Part shown: piece by piece, positions 8,657 through 17,395 of the stretch
How positions within the stretch are numbered: position 1 is the stretch's first letter
Layout: each line of letters begins with the position of its first letter
NCBI RefSeq assembly: GCF_024498135.1
Contig: NZ_JANHOH010000001.1
Location: 806,001 to 870,000, forward strand
DNA from: Mucilaginibacter aquariorum
GTDB lineage: Bacteria; Bacteroidota; Bacteroidia; Sphingobacteriales; Sphingobacteriaceae
Direction: 5' to 3'
Length of the DNA: 64,000 bases
Translations under genes and position numbers: made by a program
Notes under the pieces: model-generated
What the model was told of the DNA's origin: nothing
Databases searched by the model: none
Seen by the model: the letters and a program-made list of their open reading frames with translations, nothing else

Positions 8657-9547
8657 ATGTCAGACCCTATATTTCATTCAGGCGAAGAATTTATTCAGGA
8701 ACAATCCGGTGAAAAAGGCATGGCCATTAGAAATCGTGGTATAATAAGCAATCAACTCAGCCCCGGAGCAGCTACATTTCTTATCAATCAAAAGATTTTT
8801 TTCACTTCGTCTATGGATGCCGATGGATTTTTATGGGCTTCCGTTTTATCAGGAGCTGATGGTTTCTTAAAATTTGATGAATCACAGCAATTAGATTGTG
8901 ACACAACATTTTTAACCTCCAATCCCCAGGAGTTATTTTGGAATAATATCATTCATATGCCGGGTGTCGGCTTACTGTTTATTGATCTGATTAATCGCCG
9001 GCGATTAAGGATAAATGGTTCCTTTTCGGGTCACAACGATTTGTGGCAAATAAAGATTAAGCAGGCTTATCCTAACTGCCCGAAATATATTCAACGTCGT
9101 GATTTGCTCAACTCAACCGGCAAATTTAAGGCTGTCAGTCATGAAATTGAAAATTGGGTCAGTATGGCTGACACCATATTTGTGGCCAGTGCGGACTTGA
9201 ATGGCAACCTGGATGTTTCACACCGCGGCGGTAATAAAGGCTTTGTAAAATATTTGGATGAGAATACATTAAGAATACCGGACTATTTAGGAAACAGCAT
9301 GTTCAATACGCTTGGAAACTTTCACATTAATCCCTCAGCAGGCATTTTAATACTTGATTTTAATACTGGTGATACGCTGCAATTGACCGGAAAAGCAACT
9401 GTTCATTTGAATGAAGAAAATAAAGATGTATTTACCGGGGGTACAAAGCGTTTTTGGGATTTTAAAATTGAAAAAACGCTGTTTAGTAAGTCACTCTCCA
9501 ATTTCAGCTCACGCTTCATTGATTTCTCTCCTTATAATCCTCAATAA
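8657..9547 (+). CDS. Pyridoxamine 5'-phosphate oxidase-like flavin-binding protein
   Basis: A cytosolic protein of about 296 residues with two split-barrel FMN-binding halves of the PNPOx-like superfamily. The first half opens with MSDPIFHSGEEFIQEQ and contains FFTSSMDADGFLWASVLSG; the second has TIFVASADLNGNLDVSHRGG followed by FVKYLDENTLRIPDYLGNSMFNTLGN. This class is usually annotated as a pyridoxamine 5'-phosphate oxidase family protein, but no vitamin B6 role is implied. An in-frame ATG at 8630 also exists; 8657 is preferred because the likely transcription start falls between them and the family begins near 'FHSGE'. It heads a four-gene operon with gaps of 4-7 bp. Confidence 0.82.
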   Translation: MSDPIFHSGEEFIQEQSGEKGMAIRNRGIISNQLSPGAATFLINQKIFFTSSMDADGFLWASVLSGADGFLKFDESQQLDCDTTFLTSNPQELFWNNIIHMPGVGLLFIDLINRRRLRINGSFSGHNDLWQIKIKQAYPNCPKYIQRRDLLNSTGKFKAVSHEIENWVSMADTIFVASADLNGNLDVSHRGGNKGFVKYLDENTLRIPDYLGNSMFNTLGNFHINPSAGILILDFNTGDTLQLTGKATVHLNEENKDVFTGGTKRFWDFKIEKTLFSKSLSNFSSRFIDFSPYNPQ

Positions 9548-9554
9548 TTAAATT

Positions 9555-9908
9555 ATGGAAACGAACTTTCATTACGAAACCGCAGCAATTGCGATAAATG
9601 AACTTAAGCGGCTTGGATACGTAACTGATTTTAATCTGCAAGAAAATCACCTGGTGGGCCCTGAAAATAAATATATTGCTGAATTTTTTGTGATCAGGGA
9701 TATTTACAGGTATGAGGGAGACTCGGATCCGGGCGATGAAGTAATTATTTACGCGATAGAATCTGACGCTGGAACAAAAGGGATATTTGTTGCCGCTTAT
9801 GGCGTTTCATCAGATGAATTAACTTCCGGTGTTATTGAAAGGCTTAAAAAACCAAAATTATCCAATGGCGGAGCTACTAGTTTTATTTCCACCAATCTAA
9901 CCTCTTAA
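9555..9908 (+). CDS. Small conserved protein, paralogue of the one at 7383-7691
   Basis: A 117-residue acidic protein with the family pattern NELKRLGYVTDFNLQ, then FFVIRDIYRYEGDSDPGDE, then the strand VIIYAIESDAGTKGIFVAAYGV. Relatives in Bacteroidota are often labelled phosphoribosylpyrophosphate synthetase without support. The C-terminal 20 residues are low-complexity. It sits 7 bp after the flavin-binding gene and 4 bp before the haem-binding gene. Both members of this family in the window lie in operons behind the same type of promoter, which suggests a shared stress-related role; that is inference. Confidence 0.78.
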   Translation: METNFHYETAAIAINELKRLGYVTDFNLQENHLVGPENKYIAEFFVIRDIYRYEGDSDPGDEVIIYAIESDAGTKGIFVAAYGVSSDELTSGVIERLKKPKLSNGGATSFISTNLTS

Positions 9909-9912
9909 TGTC

Positions 9913-10860
9913 ATGAGTTCTAATAAAAAACACACTTTCCTGGGTATAGGAATTATCATGTTGATCTTACTGATCACATTGCAATTTTTGCGGCCGGACC
10001 TTAAAACTCCACCGGTTACCGGGGAAATTTCAGTTCCGGTAAACGTAAAAGCCATATTTAAAAGGTCCTGCTATGATTGTCATTCAAATCAGACGAAATT
10101 GGGTTGGGGCGACAAAATTGTGCCTATTTATTGGCAGGTAGCTAAACACGTGAATACAGGACGGGCACATCTGAATTTTTCTGAATGGGATAAATTAACT
10201 CCCGTTGAACAAAAAACAAAATTATGGGAAGCTGTGAATCACGCAACTTTAGGTGCAATGCCGCGGGCTGATTATGCCTTAATACATCCCTCTGCCAAGC
10301 TATCTACTGCAGATATAGCAACTCTTAAAAATTATTTAGCGGGCCTGGTGGATCACAAAGCTTCAGATACATCTAAAATCAACGCGGAAAACGCTCAATA
10401 TAAATTATGGATAAATGAAAAACAGGAACCGGTCAAACATCCGGTAGCACTGAACGGAATTCCGTATGACCCGGATTATAAAAACTGGCTACCCTTAAGT
10501 ACCAGTGACAGATTTGAAAATGGCACCATGCGCGTAATATTTGGCAACGACATTGCCGTAAATGCTGCCAAAAATGGGCAAACAAGGCCGTGGCCGGACG
10601 GTGCAAGGCTTGCGAAAGCCTTATGGACACAACTGGTAGATACTGCCGGCAATACGCGAACCGGAGCATTTGTGCAAGTAGATTTGATGATCAAAAACGC
10701 TCAAAAATATGCCTCCACCGGAGGCTGGGGATTCGCACGTTTCAAAACATTAAAGCTAGCTCCCTACGGAAAGACAACCATGTTTGCTTCCGAGTGTATC
10801 AATTGCCATCGCCCTATGAAAAATAATGATTTTGTCTTTACGGTTCCCGTTAAACATTAA
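9913..10860 (+). CDS. Haem-binding domain and cytochrome P460 fusion protein
   Basis: A 315-residue membrane-anchored periplasmic protein. Residues 9-26 are a membrane anchor. A haem-binding domain follows with CYDCH at 53-57 and the family pattern WGDKIVPIYWQVAKHV. The second half (about 170-315) is a cytochrome P460-type domain with FENGTMRVIFGNDIAVNAA and a C-terminal haem site CINCH at 295-299. P460 proteins carry a lysine-crosslinked c-type haem and oxidise small nitrogen compounds or act in peroxide chemistry; the substrate here is unknown. It is third in the operon, just upstream of a second, shorter P460-like gene. Confidence 0.85.
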   Translation: MSSNKKHTFLGIGIIMLILLITLQFLRPDLKTPPVTGEISVPVNVKAIFKRSCYDCHSNQTKLGWGDKIVPIYWQVAKHVNTGRAHLNFSEWDKLTPVEQKTKLWEAVNHATLGAMPRADYALIHPSAKLSTADIATLKNYLAGLVDHKASDTSKINAENAQYKLWINEKQEPVKHPVALNGIPYDPDYKNWLPLSTSDRFENGTMRVIFGNDIAVNAAKNGQTRPWPDGARLAKALWTQLVDTAGNTRTGAFVQVDLMIKNAQKYASTGGWGFARFKTLKLAPYGKTTMFASECINCHRPMKNNDFVFTVPVKH

Positions 10861-10865
10861 TTACC

Positions 10866-11342
10866 ATGAAAAGTATAACCCTTACCATTTTGTGTACATT
10901 TTTGATATTGAATTTAGGTTGCCATGTATCTCCAAAACTTGATGAACCGGTTAACAAAAATGCTTCCCTTCCAGCGGAATTTAATTTTAGTAGCAAACGT
11001 TTAAGGGTCATAAGTAGCATCATCAACAAAACCAAAGGCACTATGTCTACACTCTATGGTAATGACATAGCTATCGATGCCGCCAAGTCTGGCAATCAAA
11101 AGAATACTCCGGGTATAGAATTGACCCTTATTACCTGGCAACAAAAGCCGAATAAATATTGGTTTGGTAATAACATTCCCGGGAAATTAATTACAATTGA
11201 AACGGTTGAGGCAAATCAAATTACAGCTAAAGTATCCTACAAATGCTTTAATGAGCATAACCAATCCCTTATCTTAAATCCAGCTGATACTGATTCCCGA
11301 ATAGCCTTTATTTTGACTCAAAAGCCATCAGTGATGCCATAA
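10866..11342 (+). CDS. P460-like lipoprotein lacking a haem-binding motif
   Basis: A 158-residue lipoprotein: the signal peptide ends in a lipobox LNLGC with the lipidated cysteine at residue 19. The mature part contains GTMSTLYGNDIAIDAAKSGN, which aligns with the start of the P460 domain in the preceding gene (GTMRVIFGNDIAVNAAKNGQ). The C-terminal half has no CxxCH, so covalent haem attachment is not expected. It may be a structural partner or a cofactor-free duplicate of its neighbour. It lies 5 bp after the P460 gene and is the last gene of the operon. Confidence 0.72.
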   Translation: MKSITLTILCTFLILNLGCHVSPKLDEPVNKNASLPAEFNFSSKRLRVISSIINKTKGTMSTLYGNDIAIDAAKSGNQKNTPGIELTLITWQQKPNKYWFGNNIPGKLITIETVEANQITAKVSYKCFNEHNQSLILNPADTDSRIAFILTQKPSVMP

Positions 11343-11631
11343 ATTCAGTCACCTGTCATATCAATCTATATTTTACCTTAATAACCCTTAACTACTCCGC
11401 GTTGGGGTTAAGAAACAGTTTGAAAGCTATTAACAAAAAAACGCTAAATTTAGGTTAATAAAAGCCTGCATATTGTGCCCCAATAATTTGGTACCATTAT
11501 AAGTACGCATTTTATAAAGCAATTTTCTTGGATAGGTATCCAACTAATTACAGAATTGTTTTTTAGATCAACCTATGTAATGGTTTTTAATTTCGCCATT
11601 GCTCGGAAGTAGTTTTACAGGAGGAACGATT

Positions 11632-14058
11632 ATGGCAAAAATTACAACTTCTTTTATTTTAAAATATTCGTTTCTCGTAGTGATATTGTTTCTTTTAGTA
11701 GAAAAAGTATCCGGTCAAACAAATACATCGGAGACGGTTTTAAAAAATTACAGCAGTTCAAAAAAAAGATTGCTCGTTATAAGCACAGTCCAATACATAA
11801 ATTTACTCACCCAAAATAATTTAGATCAGGATAGCATAAAACTAATTGCAAATCGTATAACTGGTCAACCTTTTTTACTGACTTATACCGAAGGATTTAA
11901 AAATCAGCAAAGTTCACCTGGTGCTGATTTAATTAATAAGGGTAAGATCAGTGAAGCTACAACATTACTAGGTAATCAGCGAGGGGAACAGCGCATCATG
12001 CTTTTACTGGAATTAGCAACCTGGTATCTGCATCAACCCGGTACGCTGTCAAAGCATTTAAATAGTGCTGCTTATTTCCTTGAATTAGCTGATAAACTCA
12101 GTTTATCTGAAAACCTACAAGATTGGCAAATTGAATGCAGACTCATCAGGAGCGAATTATGGCATCAACGAAATGCAGATCAAAAATCCCAGGACATTCT
12201 TTCAGCAATAATAAAGTCACCATCTGAAGACAAAAATGCCTTGCATAAAATCCGCGCATTGACACAAATGGCAACTTTATTCCAGCAGACTGATTCAAGT
12301 AAAGTAATTTACTTAAATGATGCGATTAAAATTTGTCGCAAACAAAATTTCAAAGAAAAAGAAATTGAACTACTTTTCAATCTGGGTCTATCACATTTGG
12401 TGATTAATGGAAATTTACTTGAACAGGACATGATTCAAGCATTGAATATAATGAGTAGAATCAATTATAGACATAGCCTGTATATTCAAAATGTTTTAAG
12501 TTACGCGTACATTCTTCAAAGTAAAAATTTACAGGCACTCCAAATGGCAAAATTGGGATTAGAAAATATGGAATGGTCCAATTTAAAAGCAGTCGCCGGC
12601 TCATTTTATAATCGAATGGGGTCCTGTTATTGGACATTAAACAAATTAGATTATGCCTTATATTGGTTTAAGAGGTCGATTAGTTCTGGAACAATCGAAA
12701 ACCGTGTTTTTTGGTATAAGAGTGTATTTTTCGCAACAACGTTACTTTATACAAAAGGTAATGCACAACAAGCGCTCAAACTTTTGGATTCAGTTACCCG
12801 AAAATTTCCACCAGTCACAATATGGGAAAAGTTCCAGGTGCTTTCAACCAAAAGTTCCTGTTATACTTTAATGGACAAATCTGACCAGGCTGATAAGATC
12901 AACATGGAGATTCTCGATCTTGCCGACAGAAATCCTACGATGGATTCTTACGGTGAACTTGCTCCCACCTATTATGAATATGCAGGGAACTATATATCAA
13001 AGGGCAATATCAAAAAAGCGAAGCTGTTCCTTAAAAAAGGAATGGAACGGGATGGGGGTAGTATAGATATGAAGTATTTAAGGTACGCTACCCTTTACAA
13101 GATCGATTCATTAGAAGGAAACACCAAAGGAGCTTTCGAAAACCATATTTTATACAAAAAGTTCTACGATTCAAATTTAGCAATGGATCAACGTAAAAAA
13201 ATGGATGAACTCACTGTAAAGTATGAAACAGAAAAAAAAGATCAGGATATAAAAATTTTGAAACAGCAAAAGTCCTCTCAGCAATTAGAGTTGAATAGAA
13301 ATTTACAGATCCAAAAACTAATTATTGCCGGTGCATGCTTACTATTGATAATTATAGCTTTACTATTTAAAGTGTTTAAGATTAATAAATCAACTAATAA
13401 AGCAATCAATAAAAAAAATCAAATACTTGAGCATCTGTTACATGAAAAAGAATGGTTATTGAAGGAAGTTCATCACCGTGTTAAAAATAATCTTCATACA
13501 GTCATGTGCTTGTTGGAGTCACAGGCGGCTTATTTGGAAAATGATGCACTTAAGGCGGTAGAAAGCAGCCAGCTCCGGATTTATGCTATGTCACTGATCC
13601 ATCAAAAACTTTATCAGTCCGAGGATATTAAAACTGTGGATATGGCAATTTATTTACCCGAATTTATTGGTTATCTCAAAGATAGCCTGGGCACCGGGAA
13701 TCGTATTTTCTTTGAACTCGAAATTGAACCATTAAAATTTGGCGTTGCCTATGCAGTTCCATTGTCGTTAATTATTAATGAAGCAATTACAAATGCTATT
13801 AAATACGCGTTTCCCAATAATGAAAAAGGCATTATATCGGTAAAAATGAGCAGGAATGGTAAATTTATTTCAATGGTAATCGCTGATAATGGTATCGGCA
13901 TTGCTCGAGAACAATTAAATGGCACGACCAATTCTCTTGGCCTGAAATTGATCAACGGCCTTGTTGATGATATTCAGGGGAAAATTACTTTTAAAAATGA
14001 CAAAGGAACACATATTCAGATTCTGTTTCCTGAGGAGCCAATGATATCGAATGCCTAA
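11632..14058 (+). CDS. TPR-containing sensor histidine kinase (HisKA_2)
   Basis: About 808 residues. A signal peptide or first membrane segment (residues about 8-28, ending VSGQ) leads to a periplasmic array of TPR-like helices (about 90-500), a coiled coil, one membrane helix (LIIAGACLLLIIIALLF, about 563-580), then the kinase. The H-box is LLKEVHHRVKNNLHTVMCLL, the N-box NEAITNAIKYAF, and the G-box ADNGIGI. This is the HisKA_2/HATPase_c type. The start at 11632 follows an AGGAGG-like ribosome site; an ATG 33 bp earlier lacks one. It has two close paralogues at 19199 and 21566. The cognate response regulator may be the NtrC-type protein at 17396; this is inference. Confidence 0.88.
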   Translation: MAKITTSFILKYSFLVVILFLLVEKVSGQTNTSETVLKNYSSSKKRLLVISTVQYINLLTQNNLDQDSIKLIANRITGQPFLLTYTEGFKNQQSSPGADLINKGKISEATTLLGNQRGEQRIMLLLELATWYLHQPGTLSKHLNSAAYFLELADKLSLSENLQDWQIECRLIRSELWHQRNADQKSQDILSAIIKSPSEDKNALHKIRALTQMATLFQQTDSSKVIYLNDAIKICRKQNFKEKEIELLFNLGLSHLVINGNLLEQDMIQALNIMSRINYRHSLYIQNVLSYAYILQSKNLQALQMAKLGLENMEWSNLKAVAGSFYNRMGSCYWTLNKLDYALYWFKRSISSGTIENRVFWYKSVFFATTLLYTKGNAQQALKLLDSVTRKFPPVTIWEKFQVLSTKSSCYTLMDKSDQADKINMEILDLADRNPTMDSYGELAPTYYEYAGNYISKGNIKKAKLFLKKGMERDGGSIDMKYLRYATLYKIDSLEGNTKGAFENHILYKKFYDSNLAMDQRKKMDELTVKYETEKKDQDIKILKQQKSSQQLELNRNLQIQKLIIAGACLLLIIIALLFKVFKINKSTNKAINKKNQILEHLLHEKEWLLKEVHHRVKNNLHTVMCLLESQAAYLENDALKAVESSQLRIYAMSLIHQKLYQSEDIKTVDMAIYLPEFIGYLKDSLGTGNRIFFELEIEPLKFGVAYAVPLSLIINEAITNAIKYAFPNNEKGIISVKMSRNGKFISMVIADNGIGIAREQLNGTTNSLGLKLINGLVDDIQGKITFKNDKGTHIQILFPEEPMISNA

Positions 14059-14091
14059 AAAATAGTCGGAAAAAAGCGCTATCATTAAAAA

Positions 14092-14118
14092 GCCGGCATC
14101 GAATTTTTCGATGCCGGC
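14092..14118 (-). terminator. Perfect 12-bp hairpin between convergent genes
   Basis: GCCGGCATCGAA, a 3-nt loop and TTCGATGCCGGC form a perfect stem. On the minus strand it is followed by TTTTT, so it terminates leftward transcription from the SnoaL remnant; it may also stop rightward transcription from the kinase gene. Confidence 0.75.
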
Positions 14119-14152
14119 CTGGCAGAAATTGGTCAATAACTTACTGCATCCT

Positions 14153-14545
14153 TTACAAAGCTTTTACAATTTCGCGCGTATCTTCTATTATGAGAAACCT
14201 TGTTATCAGGCAATCGTAAATGGAAAAACGCATGCATATATCAAAATTATATTTCTTTCTTGTTTCTTTGGCCAACCTGTTAACAACCGTAAACAAGGCG
14301 GCTTGCTGGCCAGCGATAAACAAGTGGTCTGTATCAATACTTTCCTGTCCTGGTAAGTATGCTTCGAAAAGCATTTTTAGCGCTTCAGCCACGTCTTTGC
14401 GTTGTCCATTGACCCGTCCAGGGCATATAAGGTAATTGAGCTATGTAAAAATCAGGTGCCATTGCAAGAACGAGGTTGCGCCTTGTTCATCAAGTTGTGC
14501 TGCACTTTGAAAAAATGCATTGATCAGATCCTGTGTCAAAGGCAT
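14153..14545 (-). pseudogene. SnoaL/NTF2-like protein, broken by two frameshifts
   Basis: Reading leftward from ATG at 14545 the frame gives MPLTQDLINAFFQSAAQLDE, then hits TAG after about 34 codons. In the alternative frame the missing core is present (APDFYIAQLPYMPWTGQ, typical SnoaL strand and G-Q loop), and near 14400 the original frame resumes (KDVAEALKMLFEAYLPGQES) and runs to TAA at 14153. Two compensating shifts, near 14468 and 14401, therefore break one gene of about 130 codons. SnoaL-like proteins are small alpha+beta-barrel enzymes or binding proteins. An assembly or sequencing error remains possible. Confidence 0.75.
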
Positions 14546-14587
14546 TGGTGATGTACAACCGATTAATTAGTAGAATAAAACCGTTAG

Positions 14588-15649
14588 TTATCTTAGATAC
14601 TTTTTCATTTCAGCAGCTGCCTGCAAAAATAAAGAACGCGTTTGCGGTATAGTGGCTAAACCATTCAGCAATCCAAAATCATGGATCACACCATTGTACC
14701 GCACCGTAGTGACATTAACTCCAGCCTGTTCAAGTTGGCGGCCATAGGCCTCTCCCTCATCTCTCAGCACATCATTTTCTGCCACCTGGATCAATGCAGG
14801 GGGCAGCCCTGCCAATTGCTCCTGAGTTGCCTTTAATGGCGAAGCATAGATATTAGTTCGTTTGCCGGCATCAGGAATATACATATCGTACATCCACTTC
14901 ATCAGCGGTGTAGTTAAAAAACGTTGTTGTCCAAAAAGCTTATAGGATTCAGTTTCGAAGTTAGCATCCAGTATCGGCCACATCATAATTTGCAAACTGA
15001 TATGCGGCCCATGTTCTACTTTGGCCCTTATGGAGGTTACAGCAGTCATATTACCGCCAACACTATTTCCGATTACCGCTAATTTTTTTCCGTTTACATT
15101 GATTTCGCTTCCATGTTCCGCTACCCATTTGGTAGCGGCATAAATCTGATTAATTTGTGTCGGAAAAGCAGCATCAGGCGTTCTCGTATAATTAACAAAT
15201 ACCCCGACATAGCCAGAAAGAACGGCAAGGTCCCGAACCATGCGTTTATGGGTAGGAAAGTCTCCGAGAACCCACCCTCCCCCATGTATATATATGAAAA
15301 CCGGTAACTTACCTTTTACACCGGCAGGCCGTACAATATTCAGTTTAATTTTATAGCCGTCACTATAAATGGTTTTTTCTGAAATAGTAATGCCGGAAAG
15401 GTCTACCTTGTAGGCGTTCTGGACGTCTACCAAAACCTGGCGGGCTTGCACCGGGGTAAGCGTTTCTAAACCAGGGCCGCCATTATTTAGTGTCTTGAGA
15501 AACTTTCTTACTGACGGGCTCAAATGTTCATCAGTCGCAAAATCTTTAACCTGTGAGACTGCGTTGAAATTTACTGTAAAAGTAAGCAGTATTAAAGTTA
15601 TTATCCGGAAATGGGATAAGGAGAACAAAATGGTTTTTAAATTTTTCAT
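14588..15649 (-). CDS. Secreted alpha/beta hydrolase (HSL/esterase family)
   Basis: A 353-residue esterase of the alpha/beta hydrolase-3 (hormone-sensitive lipase) family. An N-terminal signal peptide (about 1-33) points to export. The oxyanion motif HGGGW (in FIYIHGGGWVLG) and nucleophile elbow GNSVGG are clear; the acid is in ENDVLRDEGEAYG and the histidine in VIHDFGLL. It is very similar along its length to the hydrolase directly upstream (15699-16697), which lacks the signal peptide, so the two are a tandem duplication in which one copy became secreted. The 49-bp gap suggests one operon. Confidence 0.87.
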   Translation of the reverse strand: MKNLKTILFSLSHFRIITLILLTFTVNFNAVSQVKDFATDEHLSPSVRKFLKTLNNGGPGLETLTPVQARQVLVDVQNAYKVDLSGITISEKTIYSDGYKIKLNIVRPAGVKGKLPVFIYIHGGGWVLGDFPTHKRMVRDLAVLSGYVGVFVNYTRTPDAAFPTQINQIYAATKWVAEHGSEINVNGKKLAVIGNSVGGNMTAVTSIRAKVEHGPHISLQIMMWPILDANFETESYKLFGQQRFLTTPLMKWMYDMYIPDAGKRTNIYASPLKATQEQLAGLPPALIQVAENDVLRDEGEAYGRQLEQAGVNVTTVRYNGVIHDFGLLNGLATIPQTRSLFLQAAAEMKKYLR

Positions 15650-15698
15650 GCTTTTGATCGTTTAATAATTAAGCTTTGTCAGCCATATTACTGAGTTT

Positions 15699-16697
15699 TT
15701 ATTTTAAATGTTTTTTGAGTTCGGCTGCAGCCTGAACGAACAGCGACTTGGTGGGATGAATGTTTGCCAGGCCATTTAATAAACCGAAATCGTGGATGAC
15801 CCCATTGTAGCGGGCTACCGTCGTATGCACCTCCGCTTCATCTAACTTGCGGCCGAAAGCCTCTCCCTCGTCCCGGAGCACATCGTTTTCTGCAACAACG
15901 ATTACCGTTGGCGGCAATCCGGATAATTGTTCTACTGTAGCTTGTAAAGGGGATGCGTAGATATCTTTCCTTTTTTCCGGATCGGGAATGTACATATCAT
16001 ACATCCATTTCATGAGCGGTGTGGTTAAAAAACGGTCTTCACCAAAACGTTTATAAGAACCTGTTTCAAAATTCGCATCTACGATCGGCCACATCATGAT
16101 CAACAATTTGATCTCCGGTCCATGATTGGCTTTGGCTTTTAATGCTGTTACAGCCGTCATATTGCCACCCACGCTGTTACCAACCACCGCAAGGCGTTTG
16201 CCATCCACATTAATTTCATGGCCGTTCGCAGCAACCCATTTAGTTGCTGCGAATATCTCATTAATGGCGGTTGGAAATGCGGCATCAGGTGTCCTGGTAT
16301 AGTTTACAAACACGCCGACAGTGTTTGATTGTACAACCAGGTCACGAACCATTCTTTTATGTGTAGGGTAATCACCGAGAATCCAGCCACCACCGTGAAT
16401 AAATATGAATACAGGTAAAACCTCTGTTGATCCTTCCGGTCTGACAATGTTTAAGACTATGTTAAAGCCATCAGCACTTATGCTGTGCTCTGATTCATCT
16501 ATGCCGGACATATCCACTTCTACCGATGATTGTGCGCCTTCCAGCACTTTTCTGGCATCTAGGGGTGGTAAGCTTTCTAAAGGGACTGCCCCTGGCGCAT
16601 TCAATTCTTTTAAAAAATCCCGCACTTCAACTGACAGCATTGGATCTTTGGCAAATGGCGGAATTATTGCCTTTTCTACATTTGTTGGTGTTTCCAT
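15699..16697 (-). CDS. Cytosolic alpha/beta hydrolase (HSL/esterase family)
   Basis: A 332-residue esterase with the same catalytic layout as its downstream neighbour: HGGGW in FIFIHGGGWILG, elbow GNSVGG, acid in ENDVLRDEGEAFG and histidine in VIHDFGLL. There is no signal peptide (the start METPTNVEKAIIPPF is polar), so it should remain in the cytosol. The substrate is unknown; the family cleaves short-chain esters, carbamates or lactones. It is the first gene behind the -24/-12 promoter at 16791-16902. Confidence 0.87.
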   Translation of the reverse strand: METPTNVEKAIIPPFAKDPMLSVEVRDFLKELNAPGAVPLESLPPLDARKVLEGAQSSVEVDMSGIDESEHSISADGFNIVLNIVRPEGSTEVLPVFIFIHGGGWILGDYPTHKRMVRDLVVQSNTVGVFVNYTRTPDAAFPTAINEIFAATKWVAANGHEINVDGKRLAVVGNSVGGNMTAVTALKAKANHGPEIKLLIMMWPIVDANFETGSYKRFGEDRFLTTPLMKWMYDMYIPDPEKRKDIYASPLQATVEQLSGLPPTVIVVAENDVLRDEGEAFGRKLDEAEVHTTVARYNGVIHDFGLLNGLANIHPTKSLFVQAAAELKKHLK

Positions 16698-16790
16698 TTT
16701 GATCGATTTTTTTTTAATTTTTAATTGTGAACAAGCGCCTATAAATGGCTGCGATTCTCCCTAATTGCTTTCATATGGTAAAGCAATGAT

Positions 16791-16902
16791 GGCCATTTCA
16801 ATGCCAATGCACAATTCATTGATTTTTAGGTAATTATTACTTTTTGGAAAAATTTTCAGTGACGATATATCACGCAATGAACCGCAATTGTTTAAATCTC
16901 AA
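16791..16902 (-). promoter_or_regulatory. -24/-12 (sigma-54-like) promoter with two upstream dyads
   Basis: TGGCATTGAAATGGCC (16791-16806, minus strand) keeps GG-N10-GC. Proximal dyad GTGA-TATA-TCGT centred at 16867.5 (63 bp), distal TTGA-GATT-TAAA at 16896.5. Predicted leader to the hydrolase start is about 84 bp. Confidence 0.6.
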
Positions 16903-17395
16903 TTCCATTTAGAATTGGATTACATGAAATAATCCTTGGTGAGTTTTAAAAATTGACTTTGATACCTGATATGTCGCAATAGGTTAAATCAATTCCGCTT
17001 GGATGTAACAATTTAAACCAGCGTAATTCAATTATTGAATGGAAAGGAAATATAATGCAGTAGTACGACGTGAGGATCAACCTGATAAACAACATTCATA
17101 TTCTATGTGTGAATTAGAAGAATGGCCCGGACTTTAGTTGTAAAAATTGAATTGTTCAATTCAGGTAAGTTCCTTTTTTTAAATACAATCGTTACAAAAT
17201 CGGGGATTCATTCAGGGAATTATGTGTAGCATTGGTTGTTACTAGCTTTGCGCAATAATCTTCGGCTTTTACAAATAAACATAAAGCAACGCATTTACAA
17301 AACGGACTATATGCTGCAACTAAATACAGCATTGATATGAGCTTGACTATATTAATAATCGTATCAGTATAAACTTGCCTACATGGTATTTATGA
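16903..17395. other. Intergenic region without a recognised gene
   Basis: About 490 bp between the hydrolase promoter and the end of the NtrC-type regulator gene. It contains a dyad TGAATTG-TT-CAATTCA at 17148-17163 and a CTGA-TATG-TCGC site centred at 16971.5 that has no matching promoter at 63 bp. Nothing else was recognised. Confidence 0.5.

Noticed and set aside
11489..11606. Possible -24/-12 elements before the TPR kinase at 11632
   Set aside because: Neither candidate has dyads at the required distance.
16966..16977. CTGA-TATG-TCGC dyad as another regulon site
   Set aside because: No -24 GG at 63 bp in either direction; perhaps an auxiliary or chance site.
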